The notes under the pieces were generated by a model that saw nothing but the letters and a program-made list of their open reading frames with translations, made no database searches and was not told the DNA's origin. Of a stretch of DNA of 64,000 bases, positions 1 through 9,283 are shown piece by piece (positions within the stretch are counted from its first letter, which is position 1; the number at the start of each line of letters is the position of its first letter). The translations under genes were made by a program, and so were the position numbers. The stretch comes from Paenarthrobacter histidinolovorans (GTDB taxonomy: Bacteria; Actinomycetota; Actinomycetes; Actinomycetales; Micrococcaceae): assembly GCF_014647595.1 (NCBI RefSeq), contig NZ_BMPM01000001.1:682001-746000 (forward strand), read 5' to 3'.

Positions 1-161
1 ACCGGCCAGTCGCCTTCGGCGGCGTGCAGATCGGTATGACAAACCCCGGAAGTGATGAGGCGGACCAGCGCCTGGCCGGGACCCGGCGTCGGGCGTTCGA
101 CCTCCATGACCTTCAGGTCGGTTCCGAATTCAGTAACTACTGCTGCTTGCATGGTGGACAT
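1..161 (-). CDS. adhP: zinc-dependent alcohol dehydrogenase, N-terminal part (runs off window)
   Basis: Only the first 53 or so codons are inside the window. The translation begins [13 protein letters not shown] and contains the segment [17 protein letters not shown]. The C-H-T-D-L-H motif holds the first catalytic zinc ligand of the medium-chain alcohol dehydrogenase family, AdhP type. The ATG at 161 is preceded by AAAGGAG with a 7-base gap, so it is preferred to the internal ATG three codons later. It lies 34 bp downstream of the aldehyde dehydrogenase on the same strand, so the two should be cotranscribed and oxidise a primary alcohol such as ethanol to the aldehyde and then the acid. Substrate is inferred. 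Confidence 0.88.
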   Translation of the reverse strand, partial: MSTMQAAVVTEFGTDLKVMEVERPTPGPGQALVRLITSGVCHTDLHAAEGDWP

Positions 162-195
162 TGACGATCTCCTTTGATCGATGAACAGGACGGGT

Positions 196-1719
196 TTAGA
201 AGAAGCCGAGCTTGTTCTCGTTGTAGCTGACCAGGAGGTTCTTGGTCTGCTGGTAGTGGTCCAGCATCATGGCGTGGTTTTCACGGCCAATACCTGAGGA
301 CTTGTAGCCACCGAAGGCGGCACCTGCCGGGTAGGCGTGGTAATTGTTGACCCACACGCGGCCGGCCTGGATTTCCCGGCCTGCGCGGTAGGCGACATTT
401 CCGTTGCGTGACCAGACGCCGGCACCGAGCCCGTAGAGGGTGTCGTTGGCGATTCCAATGGCGTCGTTGTAGTCACTGAACTTGGTAACGGACACCACCG
501 GGCCGAAGATCTCCTCCTGGAAGATCCGCATCCGGTTGTGGCCTTCGAAGATGGTGGGCTGCACGTAGTAACCGCCGGCCAGATCTCCGGACAGCTCGGC
601 CCTGGCCCCACCTGTGAGGATCTTGGCACCCTCCTGCTTTCCGATGTCGATGTAGGACAGGATCTTCTCCAGCTGGTCGTTGGAGGCCTGCGCGCCGATC
701 TGGGTCTCGGTGTCCAGCGGGTTGCCCTGGATGATTTTGTTGGTTCGGGCCACGACGTCGGTCATGAAGGAGTCGTAGATACCTTCCTGGACCAGAGCAC
801 GGGACGGGCAGGTGCAAACTTCGCCCTGGTTGAAGGCAAAGAGCGTGAACCCTTCCTGGGCCTTGTCGTAGAAGGCGTCGTTTTGTGCGGCGACGTCGTC
901 GAAGAAGATGTTGGGGCTCTTGCCACCAAGTTCCAGAGTGACGGGAATGAGGTTGTTGGAGGCGTACTGGCTGATCAACCGGCCTGTGGTGGTCTCACCC
1001 GTGAAGGCAATCTTGCGGATGCGGGGGCTGGACGCCAGCGGCTTTCCGGCCTCGACACCGAAGCCGTTGACCACATTCACCACACCGGCCGGAAGGAGGT
1101 CACCGATGAGTTCCATGAGGACCAGAATGGAGGTGGGCGTCTGCTCGGCGGGCTTGAGGACGACCGCGTTGCCGGCGGCGAGCGCCGGGGCGAGCTTCCA
1201 CACGGCCATGAGGATGGGGAAGTTCCACGGGATGATCTGGCCAACGACGCCCAACGGTTCCTTGAAGTGGTACGCCGTGGTGTCCTCATCCAGCTGGGAG
1301 AGGTGGCCTTCCTGGGCACGCACTGCCGAGGCGAAGTAGCGGAAGTGGTCGGCGGCCAGCGGGATATCGGCGTTGAGGGTCTCGCGGACGGGCTTGCCGT
1401 TGTCCCAGGTCTCTGCAACGGCCAGGAGTTCGACGTTCTCATCGATGCGGTCGGCGATCTTGTTCAGAATCGCAGCGCGTTCGGTCGCGGAGGTTTTCCC
1501 CCAGGACGGGGCGACCTTGTGCGCGGCGTCCAGGGCAAGTTCGATGTCCTCGGCGGTACCACGGGCCACTTCACAAAAAGCCTTGCCCGTCACCGGTGTG
1601 ATGTTTTCAAAGTAGGCACCCTTGACCGGGGCAACCCACTCGCCGCCGATCCAGTTTTCGTAGCGGTCCTTGAAAGTAACCTTCGAACCCTCGGCACCCG
1701 GCTGTGCATAAACGGTCAT
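196..1719 (-). CDS. aldehyde dehydrogenase (acetaldehyde dehydrogenase type, ExaC/AldB-like)
   Basis: A full-length NAD(P)-dependent aldehyde dehydrogenase of 507 residues. The general base Glu263 lies in [10 protein letters not shown], and the nucleophile is Cys302 in GEVCTCPSR, a double-cysteine form usual for the acetaldehyde/chloroacetaldehyde group. The cofactor-binding segment [14 protein letters not shown] is at 162-175. AAAGGAG sits six bases before the ATG. It is followed by the alcohol dehydrogenase and preceded, 96 bp away on the same strand, by a GAF regulator, a common arrangement for inducible ethanol or short-chain aldehyde oxidation. Family assignment is secure; the physiological aldehyde is inferred. 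Confidence 0.93.
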   Translation of the reverse strand: MTVYAQPGAEGSKVTFKDRYENWIGGEWVAPVKGAYFENITPVTGKAFCEVARGTAEDIELALDAAHKVAPSWGKTSATERAAILNKIADRIDENVELLAVAETWDNGKPVRETLNADIPLAADHFRYFASAVRAQEGHLSQLDEDTTAYHFKEPLGVVGQIIPWNFPILMAVWKLAPALAAGNAVVLKPAEQTPTSILVLMELIGDLLPAGVVNVVNGFGVEAGKPLASSPRIRKIAFTGETTTGRLISQYASNNLIPVTLELGGKSPNIFFDDVAAQNDAFYDKAQEGFTLFAFNQGEVCTCPSRALVQEGIYDSFMTDVVARTNKIIQGNPLDTETQIGAQASNDQLEKILSYIDIGKQEGAKILTGGARAELSGDLAGGYYVQPTIFEGHNRMRIFQEEIFGPVVSVTKFSDYNDAIGIANDTLYGLGAGVWSRNGNVAYRAGREIQAGRVWVNNYHAYPAGAAFGGYKSSGIGRENHAMMLDHYQQTKNLLVSYNENKLGFF

Positions 1720-1815
1720 TGCTAGCTCCTTTGCTGCGAATCACGGTGGCTGTCGCCATTGATTCGAGCCTAGGAGCGGGGAGGTTGCAGCTACGTTGCA
1801 ACCATGTGATTCAAC

Positions 1816-3159
1816 TCACGCAGTGAGCTCGTCGTCGATCCGTTCAAGATCAGCCACGACGGCGGCCCGCTTGGGTGAGCGCGGCGGCAGCAGCTTCAAC
1901 ACGGCAAGGCGGAGGTCGACGTCGTACTTCGCCTCGGGCAGCTCCGCGTACTTGAGGAGGGATTCGACGCTGCCATCAGTGAGCAGCGCCTCGCGCAGCA
2001 GGTGCGAAACCCGCTCACGCAACTGCACGACGCCGGGCGCTTCCGAACGCGGCAACAGGGCACCTTTGTAGATTTCCAAGGCAATGCGGTGGGCGCCGCG
2101 CTGCAGGCAGCTAAGCACCTGGCCGGAGTCGGGAAGCAGTTCCACGGGCAGGCGGTACGGACGCGATTCGGGGACCGCGTCCGGGCTGAGCTCCTGAACC
2201 ACCTTACGGAGCCGCACCATCTCGGCACGGAGCGTCGCTGAAGATCCCTCGCCCGGGTACAGCTGGGCGCAGAGGTCCTCGGCGCTGAGCCCCTCCGGAT
2301 AGTTGCCCAGGATGGCAAGGATCTCGCTGTGTCGTGCGGACAAGGACACTGTCCGGCCATCGATGCTCAACAAGGCCTGGTCACGCCCCAGCAACTGAAG
2401 GCTGTTGCGGTACAGGGCGTTGCCGGAGGCGGCCGCCGTGCTCCGGCGTCGTGGTTTCTCGCGAACCGCAGCGGCAAGCTGCAGCCGCTCGATGCGCAAC
2501 TGCGCCTGGGCGGCTGCGACCGTTGCCTCCACCAGGGAAAGGGTGTGCGGCGCTACGGCAGTCTCGGTACCGGTAATGTCCACCACGCCCAGCACGGCTC
2601 CGGAATCGGGGTCGTGGAAGGGAACGGCGGTGCAGCTCCACGGATGGACGGAGCGTTTAAAGTGCTCGGCACCGGAAATCTGGATGCTGCGGTCCAGGGC
2701 CAACGCCGTACCGGGTGCACTGGTGCCCACGGACGCTTCGGACCAGTCGGCGCCCGCCACGAACATCATGCCTTCGGCCCGCCGCTGCATCACAGGATCG
2801 CCATCCACCCACAGAAGCCGGCCAACGTCGTCGCCCACCGCCACGAGCAGCCCACTGTCATGGCTTGGCTGGACGAGGAGTTTCTTGATGACGGGCATGA
2901 TGGTGGCCAAGGGATGCTGACGGCGGTACTCTCCCAGCTCGTCGCGATCCATCGCCAAGGGCGCCTCGGGAACATCCGGATTGGCTTTCAGGCTGGCCGA
3001 ACGTTGCCACGATTCGTGGACCAGGCGACGAAGGCCCGGGATCTCAACGCTGGTTCCTCCGCGCCAAGCCTCCAAATGCTCGTGGCCGGCCAGGGCGCGC
3101 TTCTGCAGCAGCTCCGCGGCATCACCGCCTGGAGCCATTGGATGGACTGGATTCCTCAT
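1816..3159 (-). CDS. GAF-domain transcriptional regulator (AcoR-like sensor with winged helix, no AAA+ domain)
   Basis: About 447 residues. The N-terminal half resembles the GAF sensor region of AcoR-type activators of acetoin/ethanol catabolism, with a segment starting VHESWQRS and a region near LLWVDGDPVMQRRAEG. There is no sigma-54 AAA+ ATPase module. Instead, after a basic linker (EKPRRRS), the C-terminal part has a winged-helix-like segment (LSARHSEILAILGNYPEGLS) and a helical tail. The ATG at 3159 (MRNPVHPMAPGG) is chosen because AGGGGAG lies four bases upstream; an ATG eight codons earlier has no ribosome site. The next gene downstream is the aldehyde dehydrogenase, its likely target. 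Confidence 0.82.
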   Translation of the reverse strand: MRNPVHPMAPGGDAAELLQKRALAGHEHLEAWRGGTSVEIPGLRRLVHESWQRSASLKANPDVPEAPLAMDRDELGEYRRQHPLATIMPVIKKLLVQPSHDSGLLVAVGDDVGRLLWVDGDPVMQRRAEGMMFVAGADWSEASVGTSAPGTALALDRSIQISGAEHFKRSVHPWSCTAVPFHDPDSGAVLGVVDITGTETAVAPHTLSLVEATVAAAQAQLRIERLQLAAAVREKPRRRSTAAASGNALYRNSLQLLGRDQALLSIDGRTVSLSARHSEILAILGNYPEGLSAEDLCAQLYPGEGSSATLRAEMVRLRKVVQELSPDAVPESRPYRLPVELLPDSGQVLSCLQRGAHRIALEIYKGALLPRSEAPGVVQLRERVSHLLREALLTDGSVESLLKYAELPEAKYDVDLRLAVLKLLPPRSPKRAAVVADLERIDDELTA

Positions 3160-3232
3160 CGAACTCCCCTGGATACCGTGCATGTGGTGGGCGGCACAGT
3201 ACCCAGCAGTCTAGTTCGGGCGGAGAAGATTG

Positions 3233-4672
3233 TCAGCCGCGGGAGACCCGGATCATTTCCTCGCGCGGCACAACCTTGATCCGCTCGCGTTCCACGCCGT
3301 TCGGGTTCGCGTCGGAAGCGGACCATGAGGCACCGAGCGCTGCTTCGTGGGCATCAAGCCTGTTCCAGCCCTCCCACGTGGTGTATTCGATGCCGCGTTC
3401 GTCCAGGAGGTCGATGATGGCCTTCGGGTCCGGATTCTCGGCCGGAGGCAGGGCAAGCCGGTCCTCGAGGAGGCACCCGATGGTCTCCAGGGCATCACCC
3501 TTGGTGTGACCGATCAGCCCAACGGGTCCGCGCTTGATCCAGCCGGTGGCGTAGATTCCCGGCACGGGCTTGCCGTCGGCACCCAGGACGCGGCCGCCGT
3601 CGTTCGGTATGACACCGCGGCGGGCATCGTATTCAAGTTCCTCCAGCGGCGATCCGTGGTAGCCGATGGCACGGTACACGGACTGGACCGGATATTCGAT
3701 GAACTCGCCGGTGCCCTTGACGTTGCCGGTACCGTCCAGTTCCATCCGCTCAAACTTGATGCCAGCCACTTTGCCGGGGGTTTCGGGCGAGTCAAGGATC
3801 TCCACGGGGCTGTGCAGGAAGTGCAGGTGCAGGCGCCGGGAAGAGGGCTGCTCCGATTCTGCGTGCTCCTCCACCAACCAGTTGGTCATGGTGTTGACCA
3901 TGGTCTTGATCTGGTTGTTTGATTTGATCGCCTCATCCGAGGCTTCGTCGAACTCGAAGTCCTCCGGATACAGCACAATGTCCACATCCTTGCAGTGGGA
4001 CAGTTCGCGCAGTTCCAGGGGCGTGAACTTCACCTGCGCGGGGCCGCGGCGGCCAAAGACGTGCACGTCAGTGACGGGTGAACTTTTGAGGCCGGCGTAG
4101 ACATTGTCCGGAATCTCGGTGACCAACAGTTCTTCGGGGTGTTTGACCAGCATCCGGGCCACGTCCAGTGCCACGTTGCCGTTGCCGATGACCGCGATTT
4201 CCTTGGCGTCCAGCGGCCATTCGCGGGGCACGTCGGGGTGGCCGTCGTACCAGGAGACGAAGTCCGCGCCACCAAAAGAGCCTTCCAAGTCGATGCCCGG
4301 GATCTTCAAGTCCGCGTCCTTGATGGCGCCGGTGGAGAAGATCACGGCATCGTAAAAGGCGCGGAAGTCGTGAAGGGTCAGATCCCGGCCGTAGGTGACG
4401 TTGCCCAGGAAGCGGATGTCGCCGCGGTCCAGCACTTTGTGCAGGGCGTTCACGATGCCCTTGATGCGGGGATGGTCCGGCGCAACGCCGTAGCGAATCA
4501 GCCCGTATGGTGCGGGATACGCCTCGAAGAGATCGATGCTCACTTCCACGTGTCCGTCTTTGACCTCGTTGGACTTGGTCAGGATATCCGCGGCGTAAAC
4601 ACCTGCAGGGCCTGCGCCCACAATGGCAATGCGAAGCGGACGATTGGGGATGGTTGCGGCTGAGTTGGACAC
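3233..4672 (-). CDS. fprA: ferredoxin/adrenodoxin-type NADP+ reductase FprA (copy 1)
   Basis: A 479-residue flavoprotein of the adrenodoxin-reductase-like family (mycobacterial FprA). The FAD Rossmann motif GAGPAG is at 19-24 and the NADPH-binding motif GNGNVALD at 163-170. The C-terminal signature GWIKRGPVGLIGHTKGDA closes the FAD domain. It moves electrons between NADPH and ferredoxin in the cytoplasm. A second, clearly homologous copy lies at 25897-27363 with the same motifs and only a few short insertions. This copy sits alone, divergent from the RarD-type permease and downstream of the GAF regulator, so its ferredoxin partner cannot be read from context. Confidence 0.93.
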   Translation of the reverse strand: MSNSAATIPNRPLRIAIVGAGPAGVYAADILTKSNEVKDGHVEVSIDLFEAYPAPYGLIRYGVAPDHPRIKGIVNALHKVLDRGDIRFLGNVTYGRDLTLHDFRAFYDAVIFSTGAIKDADLKIPGIDLEGSFGGADFVSWYDGHPDVPREWPLDAKEIAVIGNGNVALDVARMLVKHPEELLVTEIPDNVYAGLKSSPVTDVHVFGRRGPAQVKFTPLELRELSHCKDVDIVLYPEDFEFDEASDEAIKSNNQIKTMVNTMTNWLVEEHAESEQPSSRRLHLHFLHSPVEILDSPETPGKVAGIKFERMELDGTGNVKGTGEFIEYPVQSVYRAIGYHGSPLEELEYDARRGVIPNDGGRVLGADGKPVPGIYATGWIKRGPVGLIGHTKGDALETIGCLLEDRLALPPAENPDPKAIIDLLDERGIEYTTWEGWNRLDAHEAALGASWSASDANPNGVERERIKVVPREEMIRVSRG

Positions 4673-4771
4673 CGTGAGCCCTTCCGAAGCAGTGAGCCAC
4701 GCCGCTGTTGGGGGCGCGCAGACTTCAATTCTAGGTGCCGACCCTACACCCGGCCGCTTATATGGCAGGAG

Positions 4772-4791
4772 TCACAAAGATTCACAAAGAT
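4772..4791. repeat. 10-bp direct repeat in the fprA1/rarD intergenic region
   Basis: TCACAAAGAT is repeated head to tail without a gap, followed by a second near repeat built on ATTGCGG. It lies in the 157-bp region between the divergent fprA1 and rarD-like starts, a position suited to regulator binding. No known factor is assigned. Confidence 0.5.
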
Positions 4792-4829
4792 TGCGGAATA
4801 TTGCGGGGACTGTTGGTGTTGGCGAAAAT

Positions 4830-5858
4830 GTGTCGACTCCCGAACAGATCATCTCAGGCTCCCCTTCAAACCAGCCCGCGACGGCGGAACCCGGGAGCGG
4901 CGGCAAAGGCACCGGCGGTCCGGCCAAACCGGTGAGGAGCGAGTCGACCGCGGGAATTCTGTTCGGCATCGGCGCGTACGGACTATGGGGGCTGCTTCCC
5001 CTCTACTTCTTTATCCTCATGCCTGCCGGGGCGATTGAAATTGTGGCCAACCGGATCGTGTGGTCCCTCATCTTCTGCGCGCTCCTGATAACCATCACGC
5101 GGGCCTGGAGGGTTTTCGGCGCCGCGTTGAAGGACCGCAGTGTGTTCGGGCCGCTCGCGTTGGCCGCCGGACTGATCGCCATCAACTGGCTCACCTACAC
5201 TTTCGGCGTCACCACCGGCCACGCCGTTGAGACGTCCCTGGGCTACTTCATCAACCCGCTGGTCTCGGTCCTTCTGGGTGTGTTTGTCCTCAAAGAGAAA
5301 CTGCGCCCCTTGCAGTGGACGGCCGTGGGCATCGGCTTCGTCGCTGTGGGTGTCCTGACCTTCTCCTACGGTCAACTCCCGTGGATCGCACTGATTCTTG
5401 CGTTCAGTTTCGGCCTGTACGGATTCGTGAAAAAGCGTGTCGGTCCCAAAGTGGATGCCCTCACGAGCCTGAGCGTCGAGACCATGGTGCTGGCTCCCTT
5501 CGCAGCCATCACAATGGTAGTCCTGGGCGTCACGGGGGCTGAGACCCTCACCACCCTGGGCGCAGGACACTTCTGGCTCCTGGTGTCCTCTGGTGTGATC
5601 ACGGCCGTGCCGCTGCTCTTCTTTGGCGCCTCGGCCCGTCGACTGCCGATGACTACCATCGGGCTGCTCCAGTACTTCGCCCCGATCCTCCAGTTCGTCG
5701 TGGCCTTGCTGGTGTTCCACGAAACCATGACCACCGCCCGCTGGGTCGGCTTCTGCGTCGTCTGGCTCGCCCTGGTCCTCCTGACCATCGACATGCTGCG
5801 CACCACCCGGAAGAACTCGGTGATCAAGAAGAAGGCCCGTCTGGCTGCCGCCCGTTAA
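4830..5858 (+). CDS. rarD: EamA/RarD family permease
   Basis: An inner-membrane transporter of the drug/metabolite superfamily with about ten hydrophobic helices, beginning at GILFGIGAYGLWGLLPLYFF. The RarD hallmark segments SLGYFINPLVSVLLG and GLLQYFAPILQF are present. RarD proteins are about 300 residues long. The GTG at 4830 (342 residues) gives a polar, Ser/Pro/Gly-rich N-tail; a GTG at 4932 would give the usual length. Neither has a strong ribosome site, so the start is uncertain. Longer starts would run into the divergent fprA gene. Substrate is unknown; E. coli RarD was named from a chloramphenicol phenotype. Confidence 0.83.
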   Translation: MSTPEQIISGSPSNQPATAEPGSGGKGTGGPAKPVRSESTAGILFGIGAYGLWGLLPLYFFILMPAGAIEIVANRIVWSLIFCALLITITRAWRVFGAALKDRSVFGPLALAAGLIAINWLTYTFGVTTGHAVETSLGYFINPLVSVLLGVFVLKEKLRPLQWTAVGIGFVAVGVLTFSYGQLPWIALILAFSFGLYGFVKKRVGPKVDALTSLSVETMVLAPFAAITMVVLGVTGAETLTTLGAGHFWLLVSSGVITAVPLLFFGASARRLPMTTIGLLQYFAPILQFVVALLVFHETMTTARWVGFCVVWLALVLLTIDMLRTTRKNSVIKKKARLAAAR

Positions 5859-5860
5859 AC

Positions 5861-5927
5861 AGCAACGCGGGGTCACTTATGGCCCATCCCGAGGGGATTT
5901 ATGGGCCATAAGTGACCCCGCGTTGCT
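5861..5927. repeat. dispersed long palindrome, copy 1 (probable bidirectional terminator)
   Basis: Two perfectly complementary 27-base arms (5861-5887 and 5901-5927) with a 13-base loop; the core is CAACGCGGGGTCACTTATGG. It fills the gap between the convergent rarD-like and fucosidase stop codons, starting two bases after one and ending next to the other. The same palindrome recurs at 25821 and 32835. A hairpin here would stop both transcripts. Confidence 0.88.
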
Positions 5928-7307
5928 TTAGTCGAGCGCGTCCGGGTTGGGTTCCTTTTCGGCCACTGGACCGGTAATGGCACCGGTTTCCAGCGCGAAC
6001 ACGAGCGGACCGGCGCTCGGTGCACCCTCAAAATCCACCTCGAACACGGAGCCGGCCAGCCTCTTGAACGGGTGCTCGTTGAACGGGTGCCCGGCGGAGC
6101 CCAGCAACTGCAGACCCACAAGCTCCATGCCCGTGGGCAGTTCCAAACGGATCCGCCCGGACGCCGGCTCCCGTGTCACCACCGCGAACACCTGCCCCGT
6201 GCTGCTGTCCTGGGTAAAGTATCCCCACCCCGGGTAGTCCCAGCCCTCGGCGAAGCCACAGCCGTAGATCGCTTCACCGTTGACTCCGAGCCACTGCCCC
6301 ACCGTGCGGGCGATTTCCACCTCTGCCGGTGCCATGGAGCCGTCGCCTCGGGGTCCGAAATTCAGCAGGAAGTTGCCGCCCAAGGACGTGCAATGGGCGA
6401 TCATGTCCACCACATCCCACGGGTGCTTGAGTGTCGACTGCGCCCAAGGCCCTTGGTGGTAGCCCCAGCTCGCCTGCGGGATGGTCATGCACGCTTCCCA
6501 GTCGTGGGCTGCCACGCTCCGGTCCCACGGCTCGGGCAGCCTGCGCTCGTAGCCGCTTTCGTAGTCGCCCATGAGTAAGCCATTGGAGTCCACGTGCCTG
6601 GCTCCGAAGTCGTCCGCGCGCAAGCGGCTGTTGACCACCACGCCGGGAATACGTTCCTTCAGCATCCGTTCGACTTCCCACGTCCACCACCCGTTGGCCT
6701 TCACTGATTCGTCCCACGTGCCGTCGAACCAGAAACCCTTCACACTCGGATAGCGTTCGGCCAGTTCCACCAACTGCTTCATCGCGAAGTCGAGGTAACG
6801 GGCGAAAGCCAGGTTGTCGGCGTCGTTCTCCAGTGTGAAACGCCAGTCCGGGTGCCGCCAATCCAGCACCGAGTAGTAGAAGTTGACGTCAATCCCCCGG
6901 GCTTCATACGCCGCCACCAGTTCGCCCAGGACATCGCGACCGGAAGGGGTGTTCCCCATATGGAAGTCGGTATGCGCGCTCGGCCACAAGCAGAAACCAT
7001 CATGGTGTTTGGTGGTGATGGTCATGTAGCGGGCACCCAGCGCCACGGCCGTGTCTGCCCACCGTTCGGCGTCGAAATCCGCCAGCGTGAAATCGTTGGC
7101 GAGCGCCTCCCAGCGATGTTGGGGAATCTTCGCCACGCGCGGCAGGAACTCCGCCGCGAATTCCACGTCCTTCCCTTCCCAGCGGCCTGCCGGCAGGGCG
7201 TAAAGACCCCAGTGAATGAACTGGCCCACGCGATGGCCCCGGAACCGCTTCATTGCCGCATCCTCACGGGGTTTTTCCCGCGATGCCCCGTACTTGAGGT
7301 CCATCAT
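5928..7307 (-). CDS. alpha-L-fucosidase, glycoside hydrolase family 29
   Basis: A 459-residue GH29 enzyme that removes alpha-L-fucose from glycans with retention of configuration. The family signature KHHDGF is at 100-105, and the predicted nucleophile is Asp195 in GFWFDGTWD. The N-terminal barrel begins RVGQFIHWGLYALPAG. No signal peptide is visible, so it should act in the cytoplasm on imported oligosaccharides. Its ATG overlaps the stop of the upstream DUF2264 gene (ATGA), implying translational coupling, and it is the last gene of the sugar ABC operon. The acid/base residue is not conserved enough across GH29 to name here. Confidence 0.93.
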   Translation of the reverse strand: MMDLKYGASREKPREDAAMKRFRGHRVGQFIHWGLYALPAGRWEGKDVEFAAEFLPRVAKIPQHRWEALANDFTLADFDAERWADTAVALGARYMTITTKHHDGFCLWPSAHTDFHMGNTPSGRDVLGELVAAYEARGIDVNFYYSVLDWRHPDWRFTLENDADNLAFARYLDFAMKQLVELAERYPSVKGFWFDGTWDESVKANGWWTWEVERMLKERIPGVVVNSRLRADDFGARHVDSNGLLMGDYESGYERRLPEPWDRSVAAHDWEACMTIPQASWGYHQGPWAQSTLKHPWDVVDMIAHCTSLGGNFLLNFGPRGDGSMAPAEVEIARTVGQWLGVNGEAIYGCGFAEGWDYPGWGYFTQDSSTGQVFAVVTREPASGRIRLELPTGMELVGLQLLGSAGHPFNEHPFKRLAGSVFEVDFEGAPSAGPLVFALETGAITGPVAEKEPNPDALD

Positions 7308-9253
7308 TTACCCACCTGCCCGTCCCACGGAACAAACGTCCGCAAGTCAAAAGTCTGCGACTTTCCGCTTGCCCATGACACGGAGACGTCCGTGCCGGAA
7401 ACCACGACGGCGGCAGCCGCCTTGAGCGTTTCCGGCGCCGGAGCCTGTCCCCGGGTCAGCGTGTGGAGGGCAACGTGGACCGTTTCCTCACCGCTGCGCT
7501 GCGCGCTGAAGCTGGGGACTGCTGAGTGCTCGCCCATGGCGTTGGCACCCGTATAGCGGGTGGTCCGTGGCTCCTCCCAGCCGTGGACGGCCGTCACAGC
7601 GGCGAACACATCGCCGTTGCTCACCCACGCGGTGTCCCCGGTGATTCCCACGTCCATCTGCATGGCGTTGGCCACGGCATGCCCACCTTCCCGGACCGCA
7701 TACTCCACCGGTCCGCGGACCAGATGGCAGCGAAGCTCGTAGATGCCGTCCGCCACGGAAACTGTAGTAACAGCCGTGCCGGGCAAGGTCTTCCCATACA
7801 ACTGCGGGATGTGGACAGAACCGCTGACGGCTCCGTCCGTGCGGGTGGCGCGGAGGGCACAACGCCGGCTCGCCACGCCGTCGGAGCCCAACAACGCAAG
7901 GTGACCGTCCACGTTGTCCTCCCACGCAACTCCCGTCCCCGGCGCTGTGTGGGTGGAGTAGGAGAACTTGGCGTAGTGCGGATCGTCAGGGTCCGTGCCG
8001 CCACCCACCGGCAGGCCGCAATGATCGCTGCCATGGTTCGTGAGACGGACCAAACCGGCACCGCCGGCCAAAGTCCACCCCACATCCGGCAAAGCCCGAA
8101 CGGTAGCCGGGCCATCGGTGGGCTGCTGCTCTTCCACGTCCTGCCAAACCCTGTGCTCCGGCGGCAGCGCCAAACCAAGGAAGCCGATGCCGGCCAAGTA
8201 CGGTGAACCGAAGCCGCTGTACGCCTGGCAGGACCCGAGGTGTTCGTCGTACCAGCCCAGGCTCGGCGGACCATCAACACCAACGCCCTTCGCGGTGAAG
8301 TTCGCCAGTACGCCCGATGCCAGGCGACGCGTAGCACCCGGGGACAGCGGGTTCACTCCCGAGATCTCCGCACACCACAGGGCCGCCAGGACCGCAGTGC
8401 GGTACGCCAGAGATCGGCCGACATGCAGCACGGCCCCGTCACCGGCGAACATCAGGCTCTGCGTGCCCACGAATTCCCGCAAGCGCTCCAAGTGACGACG
8501 ACCCTCAGGGGTGTCCCCCCGGCCGGTCATGTCATACCAAGCCCACAAATAGGGGTGGATGGCCCACGCGTTGTAGTAGTCGATGGCATGTTCCGGCCCG
8601 TCCGTGTACCAGCCGTCGCCCAAGTACCAGGACTCCACACGGGCCACGTTCCGAGCCCCCGTGCAGCCCGAAACGTCTTCGCCCACCGAACGCAGGAAGC
8701 CCTCCGCCATAGCCGGGAAGAGCTGCCAGTTGTTGCCCCACACCTCAAGCCGGGCATGGTGCCGCAACCAGTCGGCAACCTGCTTCTTCCCGCCTACATC
8801 CAACGGCTCCCACAACCACTCCCTGGCAATGTGGAGCGAGAAGGCAATATTCGCAGCCTCCACGATCGAGTTGGTCACCCCCAACAAAGGAGACTTGCAC
8901 GTGACGCCCAACGGCCAACGCTCCGCGCCGTCAGGATCAGTACCGGCCAGCAGCGCCTCCCGGTACCAAGCCGCCAGCTGCAACCGGTCCTGGCCACGGG
9001 CACCGGCGATACGCGGCGCAGCCATCAGCAGGCTCCGGCCGATGGCCTCCATGCCTTCCCGGCGCTCGCCGTCACGCGTCACCGGGCCCGGCAGGCGCGG
9101 ACTGGCCTTGAGAGGGCTGGAATACGCACGGATGTATTCGAGCCAGTGGTCGGCCGTATTCTCCCAGTGGCCCCGGGTCCAGCCCGTGAACGGGGACAGG
9201 ACGGGGTCGGGACTGGGAAGCCAGGGCTGTGTTACTGGCGGAGGCTGTGTCAC
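7304..9253 (-). CDS. DUF2264 family protein (possible uronic-acid glycoside hydrolase)
   Basis: A 649-residue protein whose N-terminal two-thirds match the DUF2264 family as I know it. Its Trp/Tyr-rich helical segments, such as WGNNWQLFPAMAEGFLR, WYLGDGWYTDGPEHAIDYYN and SLGWYDEHLGSCQAYSG, suggest an alpha/alpha toroid like those in glycosidases and lyases. The C-terminal third looks like a beta-rich domain of the kind seen in heparinase or PL8-type proteins. There is no signal peptide. I recall members of this family being placed in CAZy GH154 with beta-glucuronidase activity; that is from memory. It is coupled to the fucosidase and 30 bp downstream of the ABC binding protein. Confidence 0.82.
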   Translation of the reverse strand: MTQPPPVTQPWLPSPDPVLSPFTGWTRGHWENTADHWLEYIRAYSSPLKASPRLPGPVTRDGERREGMEAIGRSLLMAAPRIAGARGQDRLQLAAWYREALLAGTDPDGAERWPLGVTCKSPLLGVTNSIVEAANIAFSLHIAREWLWEPLDVGGKKQVADWLRHHARLEVWGNNWQLFPAMAEGFLRSVGEDVSGCTGARNVARVESWYLGDGWYTDGPEHAIDYYNAWAIHPYLWAWYDMTGRGDTPEGRRHLERLREFVGTQSLMFAGDGAVLHVGRSLAYRTAVLAALWCAEISGVNPLSPGATRRLASGVLANFTAKGVGVDGPPSLGWYDEHLGSCQAYSGFGSPYLAGIGFLGLALPPEHRVWQDVEEQQPTDGPATVRALPDVGWTLAGGAGLVRLTNHGSDHCGLPVGGGTDPDDPHYAKFSYSTHTAPGTGVAWEDNVDGHLALLGSDGVASRRCALRATRTDGAVSGSVHIPQLYGKTLPGTAVTTVSVADGIYELRCHLVRGPVEYAVREGGHAVANAMQMDVGITGDTAWVSNGDVFAAVTAVHGWEEPRTTRYTGANAMGEHSAVPSFSAQRSGEETVHVALHTLTRGQAPAPETLKAAAAVVVSGTDVSVSWASGKSQTFDLRTFVPWDGQVGK

Positions 9254-9283
9254 AGTGTTGGATCCTTGGTTTGTTCGGACTGG

